NCBI GenBank assembly: GCA_002778195.1
Contig: PCDI01000013.1
Span: 1,023,900-1,087,899 of the forward strand
From: Raffaelea ambrosiae
Taxonomy: Eukaryota; Ascomycota; Sordariomycetes; Ophiostomatales; Ophiostomataceae
Reading direction: 5' to 3'
Length of the DNA: 64,000 bases
Shown piece by piece: positions 34,250 through 47,090 of this stretch. Position 1 is the first letter of the stretch; each line of letters starts with the position of its first letter. The notes beneath the pieces are model-generated. The model saw only the letters and a list, made by a program, of their open reading frames with translations, did not search any database and had not been told where the DNA came from. A program made the translations under genes and the position numbers.

Positions 34250-37200
34250 GAGTGGGAATTCGGTGTAATCAGGCAGCATGGCGGTCATGTTTAGTTCGCG
34301 AGAACTGTTTTGATTCTGGGAGGGTTTTTTTGTTTCCTTTTTTGGCATATTTGCATTAGAAAGCTTGGTCCATGGTCCCATACCCTTTGTTGTATCAACT
34401 CGTTATTTCATTTTCGTTGGGCGTGTTTGGAGTATAGATTTTTTTGTTTTTTGTTTTATTTGTTTCCTTGGACAACACCACAAGAAGACTTTCCCATATT
34501 TACACATACGAAATAATGGCACAAAAGATTGATTCCACAGAGATGGCTGGCACGGCATTCAACAGAACAAGGGGTTCTCGACGAGCCATGGAAACGAGGA
34601 CATGGGCCAAAAATAGCCATCGATGTGAGAGAAACGGGCTAGGACATGGATGCCTCGTGCCAGAGCACCATATGCCCCTTTTTGGGGTCTTCATCTCGAG
34701 ATAGATAAGAAGAGGGGGGAGCGCTGCTTCACTTGAAACAAAACACGGTCAATGTGGAAACAAAAGTTTCAAAGACTATGGAAACAATGCACAGCCAAGA
34801 ATCTTTCTTGCTGCTGCAGGTACTTGAGCGGAGAAATAGACATCCATTGCTATCGAGCCCCTGTTCATAGTATCCGAGCGACCTGCAGCCAAGTATGTTT
34901 CTCTGAGAGGCTGCTCACCTGAGAAAGGAGAGGTATGTTGCCCCCCCCCCAGAAAATCACTCTATGTCCCTTGTCTTTTCGTCCTCACCGACCCGTGTCA
35001 TTCAACCGTACACAGAAGGAATCACAAGTGGAGAAAGTTGGGACCGTGATCGCTGGGAATAAGGAAAGCAAACAAAAGGTACTCGTAGAAGAAGGAAGGA
35101 AGGACAAGGGTGGCCAGCCAAGGGTGGCATCCCGTTCATAAAGAAATAAAGAAGAACCAGTTCTGAAACCTTTTGGTCTTTTTTTTTCTTTCGTCTCTTG
35201 AAAGTCGCCCTCTTTGGGATGCTTGCCTTGATATGACTGTTTCCCAATCGGGTCATTTTTGTCTCGTCGCCTTGCTTCCGTTTGGCTGCAGAGCAAAAAA
35301 TAGAAGGAAAAAAACAGAGACACCCGAAAAAAGAAAAAAAAAATTAGCAACAAAGAGGATTCGTCCGGCAAAACACTGTGGCTTGGACAAGGTATGCTTG
35401 GCTGTAAGAGGAGAGAAGGGAAACCATACAGATCAATGACCCGTTTGACGCATGGTCTTTCGCTGCTCATTTAGATTCTCATTGTGCAAAGATCTTGTGG
35501 TAATTCCGCGTGCGTGTGTTTTGTGTGTTGCAGCCAAATGAGGCATCGTATACGAGGGATGCCATCTCTCTTGGCCAAGATCCAAAGTTCAGATGAAATT
35601 CGACTTTTCACGTTTTTTTCTTTACTTTTTTCTTTTTCTTTTCTTTGTACCAGGAAAAAAAAAGGCTGGCAGAACGATGTTTGGTTTCGTTCTGCTTTTC
35701 GCTTCTTTCTCAAACAGGTAGTAAACGCAAAAGCTCGTACAAGTCACCTCGGTCGAGGCAACCGGGTCAGCCGACGATCATGCTGTGGCGGCGCATTCTC
35801 ATGCCTTGATGTGGGAATCAACAGTAACCGAGGTCTGCCCACGGACCAGGTGGAAAAGAAGCTCCGTGTTTGAATGTCACTACCCCCCCGCTCCTTTTTG
35901 GGGGGAGGGGGGGGGGGGGGGCCAACTTAATAACACGATTTATTTATGGTCGCGCGGTGCATGTCAGGTTTGCAAGACAGATGCAAGATATATGGCCCCC
36001 CACCGAAAACACTTGCACTTGTCTTGTGTTGAAACGGCAGACCAACTCAGTCTGCAGGGTGACGGGGGAGGGGAAAGGCCATCTCGACTATGCACCGCCC
36101 TGTCATTGACTGTCTTCTTGGCATGTGGCAGCAGCACCTGCGGAAACAGGCATGCACGCAAAATGAAACAAGAATATGCGAGAGCCGTGACAAATTCCGG
36201 GTTCCCGCCTTGCAGGAAGTCGGTGCAATGGCTGACTGGGGATGGCAGAGGGCGAACGCATGATGCTGGATAGTGCTTCTGGCAAGTGGTCTAGGGCAGG
36301 CGAAGGCGAAGAAGGCGCGCCCACAGCAAAAGACAAGAGGGCCAGGCCAGGAGGTCCACCCTGAAGACGGCACACGGCAGTGTATGTTGATGAGGATCCC
36401 AATACAACAACAGAGAAATAGAAGCAAATAGAAACCTCCGAGCCGTAGATTAAATTGTATGGAGAAGATCCCGTGGGCTGGCGGGCACAGGCCGCGAGTG
36501 TTCTGTCCGCGTCCAGATCGTGGCGACGGCTATCGGGGGATGGCGAGGCACGAGATGCCTCTGGACTGTCTAGACCGTTGCGACAACGAGGCCGTTATTG
36601 AGCCGATGAGCTTCTCATGCAGGCTGTACGAGAAAAAAAAACCAGGGGAAGCCAGAGATGGAGAAGGAAGAATGAAGACACGGAGTGAGCTGGCGGGTAA
36701 GTTGCGTCGTGTGTATTCGATAAAACCTTGGAAGAGGAGAAAACAAGCGTAGCAGACGGCGACTTGGATGGCAGCAGTCTTGCAAAGACCACAAAGACCA
36801 TATATATGAACGAGCGAATGTGTATTCTGCGTAGATGGGCAATAGATGGCGGAATAGATGGGGGAATATATGGCCATGTATACGCCCTGGTCATATGCTT
36901 TCCATCTGGAACCAAGTTCGAAGCTTCGGATGCATCTTCGCGACGCGGACCGCAGACAACGAAGGGGAGCACCCTGAGCCCTGGCTCTTCTGGGCATTCA
37001 TGCGGCCTTGCACCTGCTCGTAAACCCACTTTAAGCACAGGTTCTATACTACCTTACCCACATACAGACGAGCATGTATTCGGGCCATTATAGAGTGCAT
37101 GCAGTGGCTGATCGTTGGAAAATGCTCTCGTTTTGCATTTGCATTTGGCTGCGCGTGGCGACAGTATCGCAGCCGCTTTGACGAGGCTGGCCAGGTTGTC

Positions 37201-40163
37201 CCCTGCTTCCACTGCTAGACGTCAACAAGACGGCGTTCGCCATGCGTCGGATAGCTACCGACACTGACACTGACACTGGCCAACCAACAAGGAGCGGATG
37301 GCAAATTCGGAACTCGGAATGGACCAAAGCAAGCTCCCGGCCCTCTTATTTTGGTCTCGTTTTCTGTTCCTTCTTGCCTTCCCCTCATTCTCTAGCGCCC
37401 AGAATAGCCGAGGGTCGGGTAGCAAGCCAGACAGTTCCATGCAGCAATACTAGTTTGCCTTGCTAGGCATGTCTTGCCCAATGGCAGGGCCAGTGTTTAA
37501 CCAATCTTGTATATCCGCCGCACGCACTCGTAGAGACAGTTGCTTTCCCGACCCGGAGCCCCGTTCTAGCTGCCCCGGACCAGGGACAGGTCAACTGCAA
37601 GAGCACATCTGCAAGCGATGGCCCAGGCAATCGGCGTTCTGTCGAGTCCGACGTCGCAGCGGCCAAGCGCTGGGATCTGACATACCTGGCCCTGGCCTGG
37701 ACAGCATCGTTGTTCCTGCCGTGCTGGCCAGCTTGCGGCGTGGGGCGTGTGAATGCTGCCATATCTAAACAGACAGACAACACATGGCCCAGCAGGATTT
37801 CGCGCTCTGGCATTTCCCAGCCATGCCGTCCCAGACGCCGTCTCCCGTCTCACGGGACCAGGAATGAGCACCAGAGTCTGGCGGCTGTCCCGTTCTGGAG
37901 AAACCGGAATTGCGCTTGGCCGTGGTGGATTGGTGGATTAACCAAGTCTGTTGAGGTGAGCTCCAGGACTTGCATGCACAGTGGTGAAAGTGGCAAATGA
38001 AAAGCGGAAGCGCAACCCCCATCCTGCTTTCTTTGGCCTGGGCTGGGTGTGTCTGAGTGTCTGGCTGATGTCACAGCGTCGTGCCGGGCTTTTCTTTTGC
38101 CATTTCTGCCTTTGCGCCCCAATCAGCATGCAGGACATTGTCAGGGCCCAACAGACGCAGTCAGATACTTACTTTACTTGGAAGAGCCAACACGGACAGC
38201 CCGTCGCAGTGTGCCTCAGTTGCCGTCACCTTTCTCCACCGTCGCCTTCTTCCTGCTTCCCTCCAATCGACCAGCCTGTATGTACTGCTTTCCCATCTGC
38301 TGCCCCACCGCAACCATGTTTCCCCAAATATTCGACCTGGGTGCTAGTCTTCGCACAGGAACTCGTCTCGCTGAAGGGGAAAAGACGGCGAGCCGTCGCT
38401 GAAGCTAGCGTGCTTGCTTTTGTCATAGCGAGTATTGGCTTTCCAGCGCTAGCTGTCTCGTCCCCAATGAGGTTTTTTTTTTTTTTTTGCTTTGGTCGTT
38501 TTCCCTTAGTCGAGTCTGTTTGGGGGTGAGGAATGGGGCGTGTGGGGTAATTTGCGGCCACCGTTCGACCGGCCCGGAAAAAAGAAAAGAATAATACTTA
38601 GGTATTAGTGAGAAGCAAGAAAGACAGGTCCGGCGAGCGACTGGTGGGTGGTGCTCCAATTGGAGTTGTCATGATGGTGGCCCTTTTTTTTTTGGGTTTC
38701 TTCATAGTTCCTTTTTTGGTCCCCTATTATTCTCACTTTTCTTGCACTGCTGCTAGTTCTTTCCCCTTTGTCACTTTTTTTTGTCATTTGCCCATCGTTC
38801 TTTCCCGTTTCTTGAGCAAGAGGCCCAACAGACCATCCACACGGCACGGTGTGCGTCGCTCCTTCCTTCGCTTCATCCAGATTTCGATTTGCCTTTCCCC
38901 GCCAAATTTCCCCCAGATGGAGCCCCGCTTTCTCTTTTTTTTCTCCCTATTATAGCGCCCACTTAGCGATATGGTGAACAGGGTAGTCAGCACTGACAGA
39001 GACTGCGTTTGCAACACCCCCTCCCTTGCTGGAGGGAGCGACTGGCAAAAAGGACCGGTTGCAGCTGCTGACTGCGGTAGAGATGTGCCCAGGCAGTTCT
39101 GGTCTGGCAGCGGCGGCAAGCCAGCGGCGAGCGTTGGTTGTCGGCCACGCGTCAGGGCGGGCTGGGGTGCACGTGCACGTGCACTGCAATACAGAGGAAG
39201 CCAACAAAAGAAAAGCAAAGCCACGACTTGTCATCACGATAGACTCACAGCATAGACCTGCCAACTGCAGAAAAACAACACCACAAACAGCGCCACCACA
39301 ACCTGGGGTAAGTGCAGGCTAGCACAGCACCTGCTCAGATGCGGCCAGGAGGATGCACTAGTATTGCGAACAAGGGCGCATGCGAAGTATGGAGCACACC
39401 ATACAGCCGGCCTGCTGGGAGTGTCCTCTGCCCGTCTTCTGGAGGAGCCCAGATAACTCAGCGTTGCATGCTAAGTCACGGAGGATTCTCGGTATGTCCC
39501 ATGGTTATGGTGAGGAGACAGCAAGTGCGGTACCTTGGATTACATAGTAGAGGTGGGTGGTGGTGACCCCAAGTCTGTCCAGATGGCCAATTTGGAGAGG
39601 CCAACTATTATGGGTGTCACCGCTAGTTGCCCTTGTTTTCTCGCTCCCCCTTGCCTATTTCTGCCTTGCTACATGGCAATATGTGTAGTCACTATGTATT
39701 CCTCCAACACATCGTCCATTTTCAACTTCGCCCTGACGGCAGCGTCTCAGAGCGCCCAGCCACCGTCCCACACCCACCTTTCCGGCCATCCTCCACTTTC
39801 CGGGCTTCCATGCATCCAACAGCAACTCTTATTAGTCGATTCGACCACAGGGGGGCGTGCCGCACAATCGCTGTGTTGGCCCTGGCCTCGCCTCCACGCC
39901 CTGTGTGTCTCGTCGTTCTCCTGAAGTCTGCGGCGGCCATCGACGTACCCATCTGATGGAACGCCTCCACGTTGCCAGGCTAGTGCATGATACACAGCGC
40001 GGCGCTGTCTTGTGGAGAATCCTGGTAGAATACGGGGTAGTAACTTTCTCTCCAGATAACCGTAGCGTTTTGCTCCGACTCGTGACTGCTGGCGCCGTTG
40101 GATAGAAGACTTTGGTAATAGTAACTGTTGGAGAGCTTACATTAGAGCACCCGCCCAGAGCAG

Positions 40164-40194
<31 letters not shown>
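40164..40194. repeat. 31-nt poly-C homopolymer
   Basis: Thirty-one consecutive C on the plus strand (poly-G on minus). It is followed by two direct copies of GGGTGATCC (40196-40204 and 40217-40225). Confidence 0.95.
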
Positions 40195-42115
40195 AGGGTG
40201 ATCCCCAGCCTTTCCTGGGTGATCCGTGACGGTGGCGTCCTACCCCAGCTGGCAGAGCGATCCTCGTTGATAATAGTAATCGGGTTCTCTTACATTTTTA
40301 CCCTTGTCGGAAATTCCCAGACTAGCAAAACGTTCCTCATTCCGACATAGGCATCCTTCTCACCTTGTATTATAATTTCTGTTATTGGCTGCCAATGGTT
40401 GGTCGCTCTGTGCTCCTGCTCGTTTTTCGCCTTTCTTTGACCCATTCTTGACTTTTGCCTTTTCGACCTCCTCCTCCCTATACTCCTCTTTCGCTCTTTC
40501 TCTCCTGTTTTCTGTCCTCCCAGCGCTCTCTTGTCTTCTCCCTACCAAGCACTGGTTTTGCCCCTCAGTTCCCTACCTCTTGACCGTTCTTGCCGGCTTT
40601 TCCTCCAGCCGATACCATCGCCAACCAGAAAGCCGGCTCGCGAAAGCCGGACGCTTGGCCGACAGGTAGCCGAAAATCACGGAGCAGCAACGTCGTTGGC
40701 CGTTTCTCTTGTTGTTCTGGCGTCTCCTCTCACTCGTCTCTTGATATCTGCGCCGACGTCGCTGGTCTTTACCACAGCTCGGGTGACGGTCTGACCTGCC
40801 TCTCGTCCCGTCTCTACTGGTCCTCAATGGGCCACACAGGCACGCAAGCACACGCAGACTTGCACTCCCACTCGGGCCCATACTCCCTCACACGCTCACA
40901 CACAACCTCCAACGGAAATCAACGCGGCCGGGCGCACCGGTTGATGCTCACACCAAGTCCTACACATTGATGCTGCGTACAGGCCGCTCACGCGCTCTTG
41001 CTCATCTGCACAGCACACGTCAACTTTTGCTGCTGCCATACTGTCACGGTGCTCTGCCGCTCCTCCCCAATCGCATCGCTCCATCTTCTCCCGTCCGCAG
41101 CACCTCCTGCTCCACAATTCCCGCCGTCGACACCGCCGAAGACGGTTGACGTTCTCGTTGTGGTGGTGGTCTATCCAGCCTCTGGTTTGGAACGAGCGAT
41201 CCCGAGACGATCTGTGGTTCTGTCTGGTCCCATCACACCAACCCCAGTTGGCACCAACTCTTCCATCCTGGCAACCGGCCCCCCAAATACTGGCAACCAT
41301 CTGTTGACACCCCCATCTCAGGCGGCCAAATCTGGCGACCAAACCTGCTCCCACCTGCATAGCTCGCACAGGCTCACACAAACACGCACAGCGCCTTGTC
41401 CTGCCCATCTGTCTCCCATTTAAGTGCATATTCATCTCGTGTTGGAGCACCACGCCTTAGCCGCTTGTTGTTTCCCTTTAAGTTGGCTTGCCTGTTGCAA
41501 CATTGACCCCCAGCTCCTTCACAAACCACCCACACCCCTGTCTGCTGTTTCTCCCGGGCTCTACACCCTGTTCCTCGTTTCGTTTCCAGATGTGTTCTCG
41601 GAGAGGAAGCGAGCCGTTCTCGCGCCTATTATGAACAGTACTTCGAGCAGATCCAGAAAGCAGCCCCAGAAAGAGTAACGAACGAAACAAACCGCCACCA
41701 CATAGGATCGTGGGACGAAACAAAGTCTAGGCAACCCACAGCGCCGTCATTCCTGCGCTACAAAGCAGCTGGTCTTCACCTGCACACCAGGCCGGCGATA
41801 GAGACGGCTTTGATGAGCACCATGCCCCTTCTTGTTGGCACGCACCCATCATCATATTGCTAACAGAGGCCCGGGTGTTTCCTTGCTATTCATCATATTA
41901 GAGTTTGGGGGCTTGGTGAGGCTCTGCTCGACATCGGATTTCTCAGAAAGGCAAGAACCAAGACAAAAAACTGCGTTACGGAAGGTGCGAGTGAGTTACA
42001 CTTTCTCCCTTCGCTGTGCACAAACACAAAAGGAAGCAACGACCGGGCGTTCCCCAGAAGGAAAGAGGCGACGCAGCCCATAGCAGCTTTTTGGCGTGGG
42101 CTTATCATTTTTCCG

Positions 42116-42142
42116 CACACACACACACACACACACACACAC
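42116..42142. repeat. CA dinucleotide microsatellite
   Basis: About 13 CA units, ending 117 bp before the ATG of the Zn2Cys6 gene. Confidence 0.95.
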
Positions 42143-42259
42143 TGGCATCTAGACGGTCACGACGAGGCACACCACGAGACGGACGACGGGGAACGACACT
42201 TTTGTTGGCGGGTCAACAACCAAATCCACTCGAATCTGGCCCCTGGCGTCCATCCAGCC

Positions 42260-45200
42260 ATGTCCGCCTCGCACCCCCAGGCTGAAAACGACGACAACGA
42301 CACGAAGAAGCCGCGATCTCCCCCATCCGGGCTCGGCGTGTCGGCATCGGCTGTTGTCTCGGATGCAGAGGCTGTCCAGGTTTTGATGAAGGCAGAGGCC
42401 ACAGCCCCGGATCTGAACGGCTTCTCCCTGGACGCGGCCAGTGACGATGGCACAGCTGTCGGCGGGGCCCCGGACGACATGGCCCACAATGACGCAAACC
42501 TGCTCGAGGTCGACACTTCACACTTTGCCGACTTCCATTTCCCTGCCTATCACGGCCTGTCCGAGGACGACCACGCCATCGTTGCGCTGCCCGAGGACAC
42601 GACCGTTGACTTGTTCGGGCCGTCATCGCCGCCGTCTCCCTCCCAGGACGAGATCGACCTCGGCGGCAACGTGACTGGCACAGAAGCCAACAACGACGCA
42701 GACATTTGTGCTGAAGCGGACCAGCAACACGATGACAACCCCAGAGGGACGGAGACTGAAAACGAGGCGACGACTGCTGGAGAGCCTGCCAGGCATATAT
42801 CCCAGGAGATAACACAGAACATTCTTGCCCTGCCGGCGTTCGATGCCATGGCGGTCTTGACAACCAGTGCTCCGCGTCGACGATCGAGCTTCGACATGGC
42901 TGTTTCCGAGAATGGCAGCACGGACAGCAACGGCGGCGGCGGCGTTGGCGGAAACTCACTCCTCGACGAGCCCATCTCTGACGAATTTGGACTCGTCCCG
43001 AATGGACGCCGCAATGACTCCATCGACCTTGGTGGGGGCGGCAGCCATTCGCGGCAGCCCATGATCGCCAAAGAAGACCGGTTGGGGGACGTTGCGCCGC
43101 CATGGAGCGAGCTGAAGACCAAGGCCGGCAAAGAGCGGAAACGACTTCCCCTTGCCTGCATCGCCTGCCGGCGGAAAAAGATCCGGTGCTCGGGCGAGAA
43201 ACCGGCCTGCAAGCACTGTCTCCGATCCCGAACGCCTTGCGTCTACAAGGTCACCGCGCGCAAGGCCGCACCCCGAACCGACTACATGGCGATGCTGGAC
43301 AAGCGGCTCAAGCGGATGGAAGAGCGCATCATCAAGATCGTGCCCAAGGCCGAGCAAGACGTCGTCGCCACGTCATCAGTCACGCGTGCGGTGGTCAAGC
43401 CGTCCATTCCAGGGCCCCTGCCGGGACCGTCTGCGTCCGCCGGAGGAAACAAGGCGTCGGCAAAGAAGCGAGGCGCCGACGAAGCCTTTGGGCCCGAGCT
43501 GGACCACTGGGCCCGTGCAAACACGAGGAACCGGCTGAGCGATGCGGCCCGACCGCACACGATCCTCCTGCAGCAAGAGTCCGAGGAGAGCAAGCTGCTG
43601 CAAGAAGGCGCCGAGGCCCTGCCATCTCGCGAGCTGCAGGAACACTTGGCCGAGATATACTTTGAAAATATATACGGACAGGCCTACCACCTCCTGCACA
43701 AGCCGAGCTACATGCGGAAGCTGAAGTATGTGTTTTTTTTTTTCTTTTTTCTTTCTCTCTCTCAGTGTTGATTTTTGTTGCACGGTCGTCTTCCTTCGTG
43801 TCTGCCTCGGCTAACCAGCACAGAGCCGGAACACTGCCTCCCGTTCTGATCCTGTCCGTATGCGCCATATCCGCCCGCTTCTCCTCGCACCCGGGACTTG
43901 GCACTGGTCCGAACTTCCTGCGCGGCGAGGAGTGGGCGTCGCACGCCCGTGACATTGTGACGCGGAGGTACGAATGGCCGAACATCACTATTCTCACCTG
44001 CCTGCTTCTTCTCGGCCTGCACGAGTTTGGCACATGCCATGGTGGCCGCAGCTGGGCACTCGGCGGCCAGGCCATCCGGATGGCCTTTGCCCTGCAGCTG
44101 CACCGCGATCTCGAGCGAGAACCGACTCCCTTGAACAGCGGAGCACCGCTCAGCTTTGTCGATCGCGAAATCCGGCGACGCACAATGTGGGCCTGCTTCT
44201 TGATGGACCGGTTCAATTCGTCGGGCACGGACCGGCCGACGTTTGTCAAGGAGGAAACAATCAAGATCCAGCTGCCCATCAAGGAGAAGTACTTTCTGCT
44301 CGACATGCCGGGCCCGACCGAGAATCTCAGCGGCCATCCCGTCACGCCTCCGGCGGGCGTCACGCCTGACGAAGAAGACGATGGCCAGCTCCACAACGCA
44401 AAGGACAACATGGGTGTTGCCGCATACATGATCCGAGCCATCGCCATTTGGGGACGAGTTATTAGCTATCTGAACCAGGGCGGTAAAGAGCTGGATGGTC
44501 ATCCTATGTGGAGCCCAGAGTCCGAATACACCAGACTTGTCAAACAGGCCGACGAGATGCAGTCTGCCTTGCCGCCTTCACTGGCCTTCTCTCCCGAAAA
44601 CCTCCATCTCCACGAGACTGAAGGCATGGCCAATCAGTTTCTCTTCCTGCACATCTCTATCCAACAGAACATTCTGTTTCTGAACCGCTTCGCCACCGCA
44701 TCGCCCCCCACTGGCGGGTCGCAGCAGGACATCCCCAAGACATTCGTCACCAAGGCTGGCGCCAAGGCCTTTGCGGCGGCCAACCGCATCTCAGAGCTGC
44801 TGAAAGAGTCCGAGTCGTACCTGATCGGAGCACCCTTTGTCGGCTACTGCGCTTTTCTGTCCAGCACGGTGCACATATTTGGCATATTCTCCGGGAACCC
44901 GACCATCGAGGCAACCTCGAAGCGCAACCTGGCCACGAATGTCAAGTACCTGTCCAAGATGAAGCGCTACTGGGGCATGTTCCATTTCATGGCCGAGAAC
45001 CTGCGCGAGCAGTACCGCACCTGCGCCGACGCTGCTCGCCAGGGCACGCCGGCCAACGAGAATGCGGTGGGTGCGTCGCCCATTTTCCAGTATGGCGACT
45101 GGTTTGACCGCTACCCGCATGGCGTATCCAACTCGGACTTTGTCGACCCTGCGACTTACAAGAAGAAGGAGAAGGGCGACGACGCCGTGCTGGAACAGAA

Positions 45201-46182
45201 ACCGCAGCTACACACGCCCGAGGAGTTCTTCACAAACGCAGGGCCCCAGAACGCAGAAGGCTCGGCCAATGCGCCAGCGGCCGCCTCGGCTGGGGGGAGC
45301 ACCACGATCAACAGGCGGAACTCGGTTGCGGGCAGTCGGCCCAATGCCACCTCGAAGCGAAAATCCCTTGCCCGCAAGGGCAGCAGTGTGACATCGTCGC
45401 GTGGCATGGACCAGCAACCACTCGGGCCTCTGCTGACAGAGCTGAGTGCAGCGAATGCCGAGGCTCTGCGCCAGCAACATGAACAGCATCAGCAGGCACA
45501 GAGCATCAGCAACCACCGGCGGCACTTCTCCGCGTCTCTGGGTGGCCAGTCAAGTGGACCCGCAGCCTTCAGTGCCCCGTCTCTGCCACAATCGCAGGCA
45601 GCCGCGGCTGCTGCTGCGGCTGCAGCGTCGTTCCACGCCGCTGTCATGTCACCTCTCACCCCTGTCTCCATGGCTCCATTCTCGCACCACCATCAGGCGG
45701 CGGCGGCAGCAGCAGCAGCAGCGCAACAGCAACATCAGCAACATCAGCAACATCAGCAGTCACAACAACAGCTGTATTCATCCAACTTGATCGCTCTTTC
45801 TTTGGCGCAGCAGCCCGGCGGAATCGTTCCGCAGTTGGACCGACAGCTCGTCTTCGGTGCATACGGCAACAGCCTAGATCCCGCAGCAGCCGCCGCCGCC
45901 GCCATCAACGGGCATAACGCGTTGGACGAGCTGGGCTGGGATGGTGCGGCCCCGGGTGGTGCCGGAGGCCAGAGGGGTGGGCAGTCGGTGGCGGCTGCAG
46001 CGGCGGCGGCAGGCTCGTCCACAGATGCCATGCATGCTTTCGGCCACACCCATGACTCGTCGTCAGCCTGGTTCATGCCTTTCAACGTGGAGCCTCCTGA
46101 GTTTGGCCAGGACATCACGGGCGTGAACAGCCTTGATCAGCTGGCCAGCATCTTTGGCAGTGGACTGCACCACAGCAACTAG
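42260..46182 (+). CDS. Zn2Cys6 fungal transcription factor with fungal_trans domain (1274 aa)
   Basis: DNA-binding regulator whose target pathway cannot be read from the sequence. The model is join(42260..43725,43824..46182). The 98-bp intron (GTATGT..CACAG) restores the frame KLKAGTLPPVLILSVCAISARF, which is the start of the fungal-specific (fungal_trans) domain. The zinc cluster has cysteines 300, 303, 310, 317, 320 and 327 (C-x2-C-x6-C-x6-C-x2-C-x6-C) with the usual basic loop RRKKIR. It is followed by a conserved basic/coiled segment TDYMAMLDKRLKRMEERIIKI. The cluster lies unusually far in, after a ~295-residue acidic, Ser/Asp-rich N-terminus that may be an activation region. The middle homology region (for example GGRSWALGGQAIRMAFALQLH, RRRTMWACFLMDRF) is intact. 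The last ~350 residues are Gln/Ala/His/Ser-rich with Ala and Gln runs. The neighbours do not suggest a target. Confidence 0.88.
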
Positions 46183-47090
46183 CCTGCGGATGGTTAAGTG
46201 ATCATCTGCTGCCACGCGCCCTGACTGGTGTTTGCAGTCCTTAGTTATTTAGCGGCTTGCACGAGACATGCACGATGGGGGTGAGGAACCTGTCCATGGC
46301 GACAATTTTTTTTTATATTTAAACGAATCTCAATTTTCATTACTTTATTTCCTTTTCCTTTCTCGGAGACTCCTTGTTCTTGGTTGGTTCAGGAGCCACG
46401 GCATGTACGCACTTTTACCAAGCTGGAATGAAAGCTTGCATATGGCGGGTTGGCGAGCATCTCCTTTAACGACTGTCGCTTCTGTTACTTGATCTTGGAA
46501 TTTTTTTATTTTTTTATTTTGGATTTGTTGTCTTTCCACCGAGAGCAGTTGCGTATTTACGACAAGCCACATTGGTCTTTGGAAGCATGGGATTGGGGCG
46601 CCGTGGTATTGTCTCTTTCTTGCCTTTGGGCTTTCGATGCATTGTATATGATGAATTCTCTTTTGTACGGTTTTTTTTTTTTTTTTTTGGATGTCAATTG
46701 GTTTTGGATACTATTCGGCAGGAAGAATCCCTAACCGGCCTTCAAAATGCTCGCATTTTGACTGACACTGGTCTTGACTCAAATTCTCATGGATTCCCAA
46801 GATAGTGGAAATCCAAGTTTTTTAAACAAATTTTGAAGACAATAGGCCGCCCTACTGAGATCTTGGCAGGAATATCAAAACAGCAATTTTGAACAGGTTC
46901 AAAGGCAATGGACTACCCTCTCCTTTTCTGTTGATAGAATACTCCTAGTTGTAAGATTATGATCGTTTTGTTGCTTTACGAGCAACATCTGGTTAAAAAA
47001 AAATGTGAAACTTTTTTTAAGATCCCCGACGCCGAATTATGCCAAGACAGTTATAGAACTAGCTATCCTCACGAGAGCGACCCTGTCTGT
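46183..47090. other. Convergent 3' flanks (Zn2Cys6 gene / KRI1)
   Basis: 907 bp, AT-rich with T runs (46308-46315, 46671-46688). No gene is seen. It should hold the two 3' UTRs. Confidence 0.5.

Larger units (their letters stand above)
33993..42259. other. 8.3-kb region without a convincing gene
   Basis: This is the longest gene-free stretch in the window. Candidate frames are short (at most ~185 codons), overlap on both strands, carry simple-sequence bias and show no domain. It contains the separase 3' flank, a GA tract (34217-34244), G/C homopolymers near 35883-35922, a palindrome at 39167-39184, the poly-C run at 40164-40194, and a CA tract (42116-42142) just before the Zn2Cys6 gene. The last 1.5-2 kb is pyrimidine-rich and may be the promoter and long leader of that gene. 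No tRNA, 5S rRNA or transposon coding sequence is recognised. Decayed repeats or lncRNA cannot be excluded by eye. Confidence 0.45.

Noticed and set aside
35471..37038. Several 60-160-codon frames on both strands in the gene-poor block
   Set aside because: They overlap each other, show no shared splice pattern, and no domain is visible.
40896..41453. 185-codon minus-strand frame upstream of the Zn2Cys6 gene
   Set aside because: Trp/Arg/Cys-rich translation of pyrimidine-rich leader DNA with no motif; more likely promoter or 5' leader of the regulator.
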